NCBI GenBank assembly: GCA_017521325.1
Contig: JAFXCV010000051.1
Location: forward strand, 1-64,000
DNA: 64,000 nt
Origin: Oscillospiraceae bacterium
GTDB taxonomy: Bacteria; Bacillota; Clostridia; Oscillospirales; Ruminococcaceae
Reading direction: 5' to 3'
Shown in pieces: positions 18,012-25,221 of this stretch. Made by a program: the position numbers and the translations under genes. Below the pieces are notes generated by a model, which was not told where the DNA came from, did no database searches, and was given only the letters and a program-made list of their open reading frames with translations. Position 1 is the first letter of the stretch; each line of letters begins with the position of its first letter.

Positions 18012-18031
18012 TTTCGGCGGAGGTGGTCATT

Positions 18032-18424
18032 TTGCGGTACAGTATCTGGAAATCCCCCGTACTGCGTTCAGTATCCGGCGTGCTTTCAGGAATAATGATG
18101 ATGGCGGCAGCTGCGGTGCCGATTGCGGTTCTGATGCTGTTTGTACATATTCCGGAGCGTTTTCTGATGCTGCTCTCCGATGTACTTTGGTGCATGGGGG
18201 CATTCTTTGCGGGAAAGATATCCGGAAAACACGCAAGGGTGCATGGCATCCGCACTGGCATTACCTGCGGCATTCTCATGTGTGTGGTACTGATGAGTGT
18301 ATGCTGCGGCTTGGGTGCTGTGATTTCCTTACGAATCCAAATACGCTGCATGGCGATTTTACCATGTGCCGTATTGGGCGGCATTCTTGGTGTGAACACC
18401 AGAATTACCAAACCACCTTACTAA
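18032..18424 (+). CDS. TIGR04086-like multi-pass membrane protein
   Basis: About 130 residues with four hydrophobic segments. The length, the helix layout with a small GKISGKHARVHG loop, and the position between yajC and the SCIFF gene match the TIGR04086 family of clostridial membrane proteins, whose function is unknown. The start is uncertain: a TTG at 18032 sits eight bases after GGAGG and is preferred; a GTG at 18023 overlaps that site. It could be part of a secretion or processing function for the neighbouring peptide, but this is inference from position only. Confidence 0.65.
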   Translation: MRYSIWKSPVLRSVSGVLSGIMMMAAAAVPIAVLMLFVHIPERFLMLLSDVLWCMGAFFAGKISGKHARVHGIRTGITCGILMCVVLMSVCCGLGAVISLRIQIRCMAILPCAVLGGILGVNTRITKPPY

Positions 18425-18469
18425 AAAATCCATAAAATCAGATTTCAATGAAAAAATTGTCTTTCCCTC

Positions 18470-18498
18470 TTGCAATTGGGGGAAAGATGTGGTATAAT
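18470..18498 (+). promoter_or_regulatory. Promoter of the SCIFF gene
   Basis: TTGCAA (18470-18475) and TATAAT (18493-18498) are separated by 17 bases, 45 bases before the SCIFF start codon. Confidence 0.85.
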
Positions 18499-18542
18499 AT
18501 TAAAAACGAGCATGCTCGAACACGAAACGGAGGGAAACCGAA

Positions 18543-18680
18543 ATGAAGCACATTCAGACAATCAACAAGGCAAATCTGAAGGAGAGCGCAAAGAAGGGCG
18601 GCTGCGGCAAGTGCCAGGCATCCTGCCAGTCTGCTTGCAAGACTTCCTGCACAGTTGCTAACCAGAAGTGTGAGAGATAA
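18543..18680 (+). CDS. scfA: SCIFF ranthipeptide precursor (six cysteines in forty-five residues)
   Basis: A 45-residue peptide starting MKHIQTINKANLKESAKKGG and continuing with a Cys-rich core: cysteines at 21, 24, 28, 32, 36 and 43. This is exactly the six-Cys-in-45 SCIFF family, a RiPP precursor found widely in Clostridia. Its cysteines are cross-linked to other residues (thioethers) by the radical-SAM maturase encoded next. GGAGGG lies upstream of the ATG. The gene has its own promoter and is separated from the maturase by a terminator-like hairpin, which should give more peptide than enzyme. The biological role of SCIFF products is still poorly known. Confidence 0.97.
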   Translation: MKHIQTINKANLKESAKKGGCGKCQASCQSACKTSCTVANQKCER

Positions 18681-18702
18681 GTTCTTTTGCAGTTTCTTCA
18701 CT

Positions 18703-18731
18703 GCCCTGCGCCGTTGTGCAGGGCGGTTTTT
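18703..18731 (+). terminator. Attenuating terminator between SCIFF and maturase
   Basis: A stem GCCCTGC...GCAGGGC followed by GGTTTTTA. No obvious strong promoter lies between it and the maturase gene, so read-through would set the peptide-to-enzyme ratio. Confidence 0.8.
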
Positions 18732-18781
18732 ATGTGAAATGATGCGCACTGGCGCAAGTATAGAAATAAAGGATGAATAGT

Positions 18782-20155
18782 ATGATACATAAGTTTACAC
18801 TGGGCGGTCTGTATATCGTTCTGGATATCAACAGCGGCGGCGTACATATCGTAGATGAGATGACCTACGATCTTCTCGATGACGCAAAGCCCCCGTTTGC
18901 TGACGAATGTCCTGCGGAGATCCTCGAAAAGCTTTCTGGCAAGTACGATGCAGACGAGCTCAAGGAATGCTACTTAGAGCTGAAGGCTCTGCACGAGGAA
19001 AAGATCCTCTTCTCCGTGGATGATTATGAAAAATATGCGGCTTTTGCTGTTGCTTCCCCTGTCAAGGCGATGTGCCTGCACATTGCACATGACTGCAATC
19101 TGCGCTGCGCTTACTGCTTTGCATCCACAGGTGATTTCGGCACGGGCAGAAAGCTGATGCCGGTGGAAACGGGCAAGATGGCAATTGATTTTCTGCTGGA
19201 ACAGTCCGGCAGCCGTGAAAATCTGGAGCTTGACTTCTTCGGCGGCGAGCCGCTGATGAATTTTGATGCGGTCAAGGAAATCGTACAGTACGCCAGAGAG
19301 CGTGAAAAGGAATACGGCAAGAACTTCCGCTTTACCATCACCACAAACGGACTGCTGCTCGATGACGACAAGATCGACTTCATCAACAAGGAAATGTCCA
19401 ACGTTGTCCTTTCCATCGACGGCAGAAAGGAAGTCAATGACCGTATCCGTGTGACTCCCAACGGCAAGGGCAGCTATGACATCATTCTGCCGAAGTTCAA
19501 GCAGCTGGTGGATGCACGCAGCAAGGACAAGGATTACTATGTGCGTGGCACGTTCACGAAGTTCAATCTCGATTTCTCCGAGGATGTGTTCCACCTCAAT
19601 GAAGCAGGCTTTGACCAGATTTCCGTGGAACCCGTTGTGGGCAAGCCCGATGATCCGTATGCACTGACGGAAGCGGAACTTCCGCAGGTATTTGCAGAAT
19701 ACGAGAAGCTTGCACAGCGTCTGCTGGAAAATGACAAGGCGGGCAAGCACTTCAATTTCTTCCATTTCATGCTCGATCTCAACCAGGGTCCGTGTGCCAT
19801 CAAGCGTCTGCGTGGCTGCGGCTGCGGTAATGAGTATGTAGCCATTACCCCCGACGGCGATATCTATCCCTGCCACCAGTTTGTGGGCATGGAGGAATAT
19901 AAGATGGGCAACCTCGAAGAAGGCACCTTTGACATGGAAATGAAGAAGGTCTTTGCAGGCACGCACATCTACAACAAGCCCAAGTGCCGTGAATGCTGGG
20001 CGAAGTTCTACTGCAGCGGCGGCTGCAACGCCAACAATTACCAGTATGCAGGTGACATTCACAATGCGCACGAGCTTTCCTGTGAAATGGAGAAGAAGCG
20101 TCTGGAATGCGCCATCATGATGCAGGCGGTTAAGGCGATTGAGAAGGGTATCTGA
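18782..20155 (+). CDS. scfB: SCIFF maturase, radical-SAM/SPASM thioether synthase
   Basis: A 457-residue enzyme. An N-terminal RRE-like region (about residues 1-85), which would bind the leader peptide, is followed by the radical-SAM motif CNLRCAYC at about 105-112 and GGEPL near 155. A C-terminal SPASM domain has many cysteines (RLRGCGCGNEY, IYPCHQF, CRECWAKFYCSGGC) that bind auxiliary [4Fe-4S] clusters. This is the architecture of the SCIFF/ranthipeptide maturases. It modifies the Cys residues of the peptide encoded immediately upstream. ATG at 18782 has AAAGG nine bases upstream; the ATG at 18773 abuts that site. Confidence 0.96.
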   Translation: MIHKFTLGGLYIVLDINSGGVHIVDEMTYDLLDDAKPPFADECPAEILEKLSGKYDADELKECYLELKALHEEKILFSVDDYEKYAAFAVASPVKAMCLHIAHDCNLRCAYCFASTGDFGTGRKLMPVETGKMAIDFLLEQSGSRENLELDFFGGEPLMNFDAVKEIVQYAREREKEYGKNFRFTITTNGLLLDDDKIDFINKEMSNVVLSIDGRKEVNDRIRVTPNGKGSYDIILPKFKQLVDARSKDKDYYVRGTFTKFNLDFSEDVFHLNEAGFDQISVEPVVGKPDDPYALTEAELPQVFAEYEKLAQRLLENDKAGKHFNFFHFMLDLNQGPCAIKRLRGCGCGNEYVAITPDGDIYPCHQFVGMEEYKMGNLEEGTFDMEMKKVFAGTHIYNKPKCRECWAKFYCSGGCNANNYQYAGDIHNAHELSCEMEKKRLECAIMMQAVKAIEKGI

Positions 20156-20170
20156 TTGCGAATATGAAGA

Positions 20171-20202
20171 AAAGCCTGAGAGCGATGCTCTCAGGCTTTT
20201 TC
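20171..20202. terminator. Bidirectional terminator
   Basis: An 11-bp stem AAGCCTGAGAG with CTCTCAGGCTT (loop CGATG) has T-runs on both sides. It serves the SCIFF maturase gene on the plus strand and the small gene ending at 20203 on the minus strand. Confidence 0.92.
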
Positions 20203-20472
20203 CTACACTTGTTTTACAAATTCAGCATATCTTTTTAATGCATTTATTATCGTTTTATGTGATTTAGAACCAAGTTCTTCATTAATACCACCTAAATCAT
20301 ACATAACTACAATTTTAGAAATATCATCTGCAAGCTCTGTCCAATTTATACCTTCCCACTCGCATACTTTTTCTATGCTGTTTAAATAGCTGTACACGGT
20401 ACTCGGATTTCCACTGGGAGTCGTCGTTCTGTAGCCCTTTTCAATTAAAAAAAGTTCAAACTTCTCCTTCAT
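20203..20472 (-). CDS. Small protein of unknown function
   Basis: An 89-residue protein beginning MKEKFELFLIEKGY. The start at 20472 has GGAGTGG upstream; a GTG at 20481 overlaps it. It is predicted mostly helical, with an aromatic/Lys-rich composition reminiscent of the N-terminal SAM-like DNA-binding domain of tyrosine recombinases, but there is no catalytic domain, so this is only a loose resemblance. It is clearly more A+T-rich than its neighbours, which may indicate recent acquisition. It follows the DAHP synthase gene by about a dozen bases and probably shares its transcript. Confidence 0.55.
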   Translation of the reverse strand: MKEKFELFLIEKGYRTTTPSGNPSTVYSYLNSIEKVCEWEGINWTELADDISKIVVMYDLGGINEELGSKSHKTIINALKRYAEFVKQV

Positions 20473-20484
20473 AAAAACCACTCC

Positions 20485-21513
20485 TTACAGCTGATCCGCA
20501 ATCTGATAAATCAGCTTCTCGGTCTTGTCCCAGCCAAGGCACGGATCGGTGATGGACTTGCCATAGATGCCCTCTTCGACCTTCTGTGCGCCGTCCTCCA
20601 GATAGCTCTCGATCATGAAGCCCTTGACCATGCTATGGATCTCAGGACTTGTGCGGCAGCTGTGCAGGATCTCGTTAACGATTCTCGGCTGCTCCAGATA
20701 GCACTTGTTGGAGTTTGCATGGTTTGTATCCACGATCACTGCCATGTTCTGCAGGCCCTTTTCCTTATAGTGGTGATAGGTCAGCAGCAAATCCTCATAG
20801 TGGTAGTTCGGCAGGGATTCGCCGTGCTTGTTCACATAACCACGCAGAATCGCATGCGTCAGCGGATTTCCCGTTGTGTGTACCTCCCAGCCTCTGTACA
20901 GGAATGTATGACTGCTCTCTGCCGCAAAAATCGAATTGAACATCACGGACAGGTCGCCGCTGGTCGGATTCTTCATGCCCACAGGGATATCCATGCCGCT
21001 TGCTGTCAGACGATGCTGCTGGTTCTCCACGCTTCTTGCGCCGATGGCAACGTAGGACAGCAGATCGGACAGATAACGGTAATTCTCGGGATAGAGCATC
21101 TCGTCGGCACAGGTGAAACCTGTTTCCTCCACCACTCTTGTGTGCAGCTTACGGATGGAAATCAAACCCTCCAGCATGTCCTCAGCCTTCGTCGGATCGG
21201 GCTGATGTACCATGCCCTTATAACCCGTGCCGTTGGTGCGGGGCTTGTTGGTGTAAATTCTCGGGATAATGAGGATCTTGTGCTTGACCTGCTCGTTGAC
21301 CTTCGCCAGACGATGCATGTATTCCATCACGGAATCCTCACGGTCAGCAGAACACGGTCCGATGATCAGGATCATTCTGTCGGACTGTCCCATGAATACT
21401 CTGCGGATCTCTGCATCACGATGCGCCTTGATTGCAACACACTTTTCCGAAAGCGGGAACTGCTCCCTGATCTCCTCCGGCAGCGGCATTTTTCTGATAA
21501 ACTCCATTGACAT
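20485..21513 (-). CDS. aroF: 3-deoxy-7-phosphoheptulonate synthase (DAHP synthase, class I)
   Basis: A 342-residue enzyme of the AroF/G/H type, which condenses phosphoenolpyruvate and erythrose 4-phosphate in the first step of the shikimate pathway. It shows LIIGPCSADREDSVMEY near residue 50, the RIYTNKPRTNGTGYKGMVHQPD region, the VGMKNPTSGD segment and the metal-site DTNHANSNK near 260. Length fits the family. The ATG at 21513 sits seven bases after GGAGG, so the ATG at 21549 is rejected. The paralogue type (Phe-, Tyr- or Trp-sensitive) cannot be told from sequence inspection. Confidence 0.94.
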   Translation of the reverse strand: MSMEFIRKMPLPEEIREQFPLSEKCVAIKAHRDAEIRRVFMGQSDRMILIIGPCSADREDSVMEYMHRLAKVNEQVKHKILIIPRIYTNKPRTNGTGYKGMVHQPDPTKAEDMLEGLISIRKLHTRVVEETGFTCADEMLYPENYRYLSDLLSYVAIGARSVENQQHRLTASGMDIPVGMKNPTSGDLSVMFNSIFAAESSHTFLYRGWEVHTTGNPLTHAILRGYVNKHGESLPNYHYEDLLLTYHHYKEKGLQNMAVIVDTNHANSNKCYLEQPRIVNEILHSCRTSPEIHSMVKGFMIESYLEDGAQKVEEGIYGKSITDPCLGWDKTEKLIYQIADQL

Positions 21514-21547
21514 GGAAATTCCTCCTTTATTTATCGACTCCATTTTC

Positions 21548-21576
21548 ATTATACATCAAATGCAAGGAACTGTCAA
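21548..21576 (-). promoter_or_regulatory. Promoter of aroF
   Basis: On the minus strand TTGACA (21576-21571) and TATAAT (21553-21548) with a 17-base spacer, about 35 bases upstream of the start codon. Confidence 0.88.
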
Positions 21577-21716
21577 GAATTTCTGCATTCTTTTCCGCCC
21601 GATTTCCGTCTACATACAATGTTCATAATTTCCTCTGTTTCATTTTTTCCACAGCGGATTGTCTGGAAATACTGCGGTTAACGTCCTGAAACGACAGTTT
21701 TTACACAATTCTCAAC

Positions 21717-21732
21717 ACACTATATATTGTGT
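21717..21732. promoter_or_regulatory. NrdR box upstream of nrdD
   Basis: ACACTATATATTGTGT matches the palindromic NrdR consensus (acaCwAtATaTwGtgt) at every informative position. NrdR is the ATP/dATP-sensing repressor of ribonucleotide reductase genes. I did not find the usual second box one to three helical turns away. It lies about 130 bases upstream of the nrdD -35 element. Confidence 0.8.
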
Positions 21733-21739
21733 TTCCGAA

Positions 21740-21765
21740 CTTTTGTTCTTGAAACTGAACAAAAG
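21740..21765. promoter_or_regulatory. Perfect 9-bp inverted repeat next to the NrdR box
   Basis: CTTTTGTTC (21740-21748) and GAACAAAAG (21757-21765) flank an 8-base spacer. There is no T-run after it, so it is more likely an operator than a terminator. Its regulator is unknown. Confidence 0.5.
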
Positions 21766-21863
21766 CATCGAAATTTGTATTTTTTATTAAAAATGCACTG
21801 TTTTGCAGCATTTCTAACAAATTTTAGCCGCTGTTATTGTATAATTTAACGGATAAAATGTGC

Positions 21864-21892
21864 TTGACAAGCCGTGAATTATAGGGTATACT
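21864..21892 (+). promoter_or_regulatory. Promoter of nrdDG
   Basis: TTGACA (21864-21869) and TATACT (21887-21892) with a 17-base spacer, about 60 bases before the nrdD start. Confidence 0.85.
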
Positions 21893-21951
21893 ATAATAGA
21901 ACAGAAAAAACGGAGTACAAGATATTGTGTTTTGAAAGGATGGGTCTAGAG

Positions 21952-24267
21952 ATGCTGATGTACATTATCAAGCGTGACGGCAGACGTGTGCCGTTCAACG
22001 TAGAAAAGATTGCAAATGCGATTTTCAAGGCTGCCAAAGCAGTTGGCGGCACAAACTACGAGGAGTCCATGGCAGTTGCCGAGGAGGTTTGCAGACTGTG
22101 CGACGCTGCCTATGCAGATGTCCCCTCCGTAGAACAGGTACAGGATCTGGTAGAGAAGGTATTGATTGAGAGAGGTCATGCACAGACCGCAAAGGCATAC
22201 ATCCTGTATCGTTACGAGCGCACACGGGCAAGAGAGATGAAAACAAACCTGATGAGCGTTCTGAATGAACTGACTTTCCATTCCGCTAAGGACAGCGACA
22301 TCAAGAGAGAAAATGCAAATATTGACGGCGATACCGCAATGGGCACCATGCTCAAATACGGCAGCGTTTCTGCAAAGGAATTCTATGAGATGTATGTACT
22401 CAAGCCCGAGCATGCAAAGGCGCACGCAAACGGCGACATCCACATTCACGATCTGGACTTCCTGACGCTGACCACGACATGCTGTCAGATCGACCTGCTC
22501 AAGCTTTTTAAGGGCGGATTTTCCACAGGTCACGGCTTCCTTCGTGAACCGAACGACATTTCCAGCTATTCCGCACTCGCCTGCATTGCCATTCAGTCCA
22601 ACCAGAATGACCAGCACGGCGGACAGAGCGTTCCGAATTTCGACTACGCTATGGCAGAGGGTGTCAGAAAGACCTATGTTTCGAGATACAAGCAGAATGT
22701 TGCCCGTGCGCTGGATTTCCTGACAGTCTGTGAGGACTCCGAGGCACTGGCCGAAGCATTGATGCAGGCAATGGAAGAACAGGGTATTGTTCCCGTTCTT
22801 GCCAATAACAACGGCTTTGCAGAAAAGGCCGCAGCTTATCTTGCGCAGAGCATCACCGCAGAGCAGGCTGCACAGGTTCTGGAATTTGCCGCAAAGCATG
22901 CATACAAGGAAACAAACCGTGCGACCTATCAGGCAATGGAAGCTCTGGTACACAACCTGAATACCATGAACAGCCGTGCCGGCGCACAGACACCGTTCTC
23001 CTCCATCAACTACGGTACGGACACTTCTCCGGAAGGTCAGATGGTCATTGAGAATATCCTGCTGGCAAATGAAGCAGGTCTGGGAAATGGCGAAACTCCA
23101 ATCTTCCCGATTCACATTTTCAAAATCAAGGAAGGCATCAACTACAATCCCGAGGATCCGAACTATGCACTCTTCAAGCTTGCGTGCAGAGTTTCCGCAA
23201 AGCGTCTGTTCCCGAATTTCTCCTTCATCGACGCTCCCTACAACCTCAAGTACTATAAGGAGGGCGACTACGAAACAGAGATCGCCTACATGGGCTGCCG
23301 CACCAGAGTTATCGGCAACGTGCATGATCCGAGCCGTGAGATCGTAACAGGCAGAGGCAACCTGAGCTTCACTTCCATCAACCTCCCCAGACTCGCCATC
23401 AGAGCTGACGGAGATCTGGAGAAGTTCTTTGAAAGTCTGGACAACATGATGAACCTTGCCATCGACCAGCTGATGCATCGTTTCCACATTCAGTGCCAGA
23501 AGAAAGTACGCAACTTCCCGTTCCTCATGGGACAGGGCATCTGGATGGATTCCGAAGGCATGAGTCCTGACGAGGATCTGAGTGAAGTACTCAAGCACGG
23601 CACACTGTCCGTGGGCTTCATCGGTCTTGCGGAAACCCTCAAATCCCTCATCGGCGAGCATCACGGTGAGAGCGAGCGTGCAAGAGAGCTGGGTCTGCAG
23701 ATCATCGGCAGAATGCGCAAGCGTCTGGATGACGAGGCACAGGCAACGGGGCTGAATTTCTCCCTGCTTGCAACACCGGCAGAGGGACTTTCCGGCCGTT
23801 TCGTGGGCATGGACAAGAAGAAGTTCGGCATCATCGACGGCGTTACCGATCGTGCATACTACACCAATTCTTTCCATGTGCCGGTTTATTATCCCATCAG
23901 TGCATTTGACAAGATCCGCATTGAAGCTCCTTATCACGAGCTGACCAATGCAGGACATATCAGCTATGTGGAGCTTGACGGAGATCCGCTGCAGAATCTC
24001 TCCGCATTCGAAAAGGTCATCCGCTGCATGAAGGAATCCGGTATCGGCTATGGTTCCATCAACCATCCTGTTGACCGTGATCCCGTTTGCGGATACACCG
24101 GTATCATCGGCGACAAATGCCCGATGTGCGGACGTCCCGAATCCGACCACAACCAGGTGGGATTTGAGAGAATCCGCCGCATCACAGGCTATCTGGTAGG
24201 CACACTCGACCGCTTCAACAACGCAAAGCGCAGTGAAGTGAGCGACAGAGTGAAGCATAACGTATAA
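21952..24267 (+). CDS. nrdD: Anaerobic (class III) ribonucleoside-triphosphate reductase
   Basis: A 771-residue glycyl-radical enzyme reducing ribonucleoside triphosphates. An N-terminal ATP-cone (MYIIKRDGRRVPFNVEKI) precedes the reductase barrel. Near the C-terminus come the zinc site and the glycyl-radical loop RITGYLVG, with the radical Gly at about residue 746. The zinc site reads RDPVCGYTG...CPMCG: the first of the four usual Cys positions is Asp here. The start at 21952 follows an AAAGGA about 11 bases upstream; ATGs at 21940 and 21958 are alternatives. The activase gene nrdG follows, with a terminator-like hairpin between them. Confidence 0.95.
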   Translation: MLMYIIKRDGRRVPFNVEKIANAIFKAAKAVGGTNYEESMAVAEEVCRLCDAAYADVPSVEQVQDLVEKVLIERGHAQTAKAYILYRYERTRAREMKTNLMSVLNELTFHSAKDSDIKRENANIDGDTAMGTMLKYGSVSAKEFYEMYVLKPEHAKAHANGDIHIHDLDFLTLTTTCCQIDLLKLFKGGFSTGHGFLREPNDISSYSALACIAIQSNQNDQHGGQSVPNFDYAMAEGVRKTYVSRYKQNVARALDFLTVCEDSEALAEALMQAMEEQGIVPVLANNNGFAEKAAAYLAQSITAEQAAQVLEFAAKHAYKETNRATYQAMEALVHNLNTMNSRAGAQTPFSSINYGTDTSPEGQMVIENILLANEAGLGNGETPIFPIHIFKIKEGINYNPEDPNYALFKLACRVSAKRLFPNFSFIDAPYNLKYYKEGDYETEIAYMGCRTRVIGNVHDPSREIVTGRGNLSFTSINLPRLAIRADGDLEKFFESLDNMMNLAIDQLMHRFHIQCQKKVRNFPFLMGQGIWMDSEGMSPDEDLSEVLKHGTLSVGFIGLAETLKSLIGEHHGESERARELGLQIIGRMRKRLDDEAQATGLNFSLLATPAEGLSGRFVGMDKKKFGIIDGVTDRAYYTNSFHVPVYYPISAFDKIRIEAPYHELTNAGHISYVELDGDPLQNLSAFEKVIRCMKESGIGYGSINHPVDRDPVCGYTGIIGDKCPMCGRPESDHNQVGFERIRRITGYLVGTLDRFNNAKRSEVSDRVKHNV

Positions 24268-24273
24268 TACAAA

Positions 24274-24305
24274 AGGGGCTGCCGGTATCTTGCAGCCCCT
24301 CTTTT
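24274..24305 (+). terminator. Hairpin between nrdD and nrdG
   Basis: A 9-bp stem AGGGGCTGC...GCAGCCCCT followed by CTTTT. It probably terminates part of the transcripts and keeps the activase level below that of the reductase. Confidence 0.8.
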
Positions 24306-24320
24306 CACAGGAGGTATCGC

Positions 24321-24824
24321 ATGCAATTACAGCTTTCCGGCACAGCCAACGATTCCATCGTAGATGGACCGGGGCTGCGCTTTACCATTTTCGTGCAGGG
24401 CTGTCCGCACCGCTGCAAAGGCTGTCACAATCCGCAGACGCACGATTTCAAGGGCGGAACCCCCGCAGATACGGAAGAACTGCTCGAAAAAATCCGCCGC
24501 AATCCCCTGCTCGACGGTGTGACATTTTCAGGCGGCGAGCCGTTCTGTCAGGCACTGCCCCTTGCGGAAATCGGCAAAAAAGTGCATGAACTCGGGCTGA
24601 ACACCATCACCTACACGGGCTACACCTTTGAGGAATTATACGAACGCCGAAATGAAAGCGGCATCGGGGAATTACTGGCAGTAACGGATTATCTGATCGA
24701 TGGTCCGTTCGTGGAAGCGCAGAAAAGCTATCAGCTCCAATTCCGTGGGAGTGCAAATCAAAGGATCCTCAACTGCCGGAAGAGTCTGGAAACAGGCTGC
24801 GCTGTCGAAACGGAGTTCCCGTGA
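24321..24824 (+). CDS. nrdG: Anaerobic ribonucleotide reductase activating protein
   Basis: A 167-residue radical-SAM activase that installs the glycyl radical on NrdD. It has the NDSIVDGPGLR start region, the cluster motif CPHRCKGC at about residues 29-36 and FSGGEPF near 75. Length is normal for NrdG. AGGAGG lies upstream of the ATG. Its stop overlaps the start of the next gene (TGATG). Confidence 0.95.
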   Translation: MQLQLSGTANDSIVDGPGLRFTIFVQGCPHRCKGCHNPQTHDFKGGTPADTEELLEKIRRNPLLDGVTFSGGEPFCQALPLAEIGKKVHELGLNTITYTGYTFEELYERRNESGIGELLAVTDYLIDGPFVEAQKSYQLQFRGSANQRILNCRKSLETGCAVETEFP

Positions 24825-25117
24825 TGGCTGCCGCAGAAGCAGCCGCCCCTTGCTATACCTATATGGTGCGCTGTGCCGACGGCACGCTGTACACAGGCTG
24901 GACAAACGACCTGCAAAAACGGCTTGCGGCACACAATTCAGGCAAGGGTGCAAAATATACGGCGTCACGCCGTCCTGTTGCATGCGTGTATGCAGAACGG
25001 CACGAGGATAAAATTGCCGCCATGCAGCAGGAATACGCCATCAAGCATCTTACACGGGGCGAAAAGGAAGCACTGATTGAAAGTGAACGGAATATTCTGG
25101 AACAGCTTGAATTGTAA
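24824..25117 (+). CDS. GIY-YIG nuclease superfamily protein (YhbQ/YazA-like)
   Basis: A 97-residue protein. YTYMVRCADGTLYTGWTND is the GIY-YIG core (here YMV...YTG), followed by the conserved RLAAHNSGKGAKYT and RRPVACVYAE segments of the UPF0213 family; the Glu in KIAAMQQEYAIK is in the catalytic position. These small single-domain proteins have DNA or RNA nuclease activity in some bacteria, but their role is unclear. The ATG at 24824 overlaps the nrdG stop. The last codons form one arm of a long palindrome. Confidence 0.85.
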   Translation: MAAAEAAAPCYTYMVRCADGTLYTGWTNDLQKRLAAHNSGKGAKYTASRRPVACVYAERHEDKIAAMQQEYAIKHLTRGEKEALIESERNILEQLEL

Positions 25118-25139
25118 ATAAAATTTACAATTCAAGCTG
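25103..25139 (+). terminator. 16-bp perfect palindrome across the GIY-YIG gene stop
   Basis: CAGCTTGAATTGTAAA pairs perfectly with TTTACAATTCAAGCTG across a five-base loop. The stop codon lies inside the left arm. There is no T-run afterwards, so it may be an mRNA end-protecting hairpin or a recognition site rather than a simple terminator. Confidence 0.5.
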
Positions 25140-25145
25140 AAATTC

Positions 25146-25174
25146 TTGACATTTTCTTCTGAGCATGCTATAAT
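25146..25174 (+). promoter_or_regulatory. Promoter of the CPBP protease gene
   Basis: TTGACA (25146-25151) and TATAAT (25169-25174) with a 17-base spacer, starting seven bases after the palindrome. Confidence 0.88.
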
Positions 25175-25221
25175 AAAAACAAAATCAACCAAATGACACA
25201 CCACACATCAAGGAGGAACCT

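Noticed and set aside
21946-24258. 770-residue minus-strand frame opposite nrdD
   Set aside because: Same codon-bias artefact; nrdD on the plus strand is unambiguous over the whole stretch.
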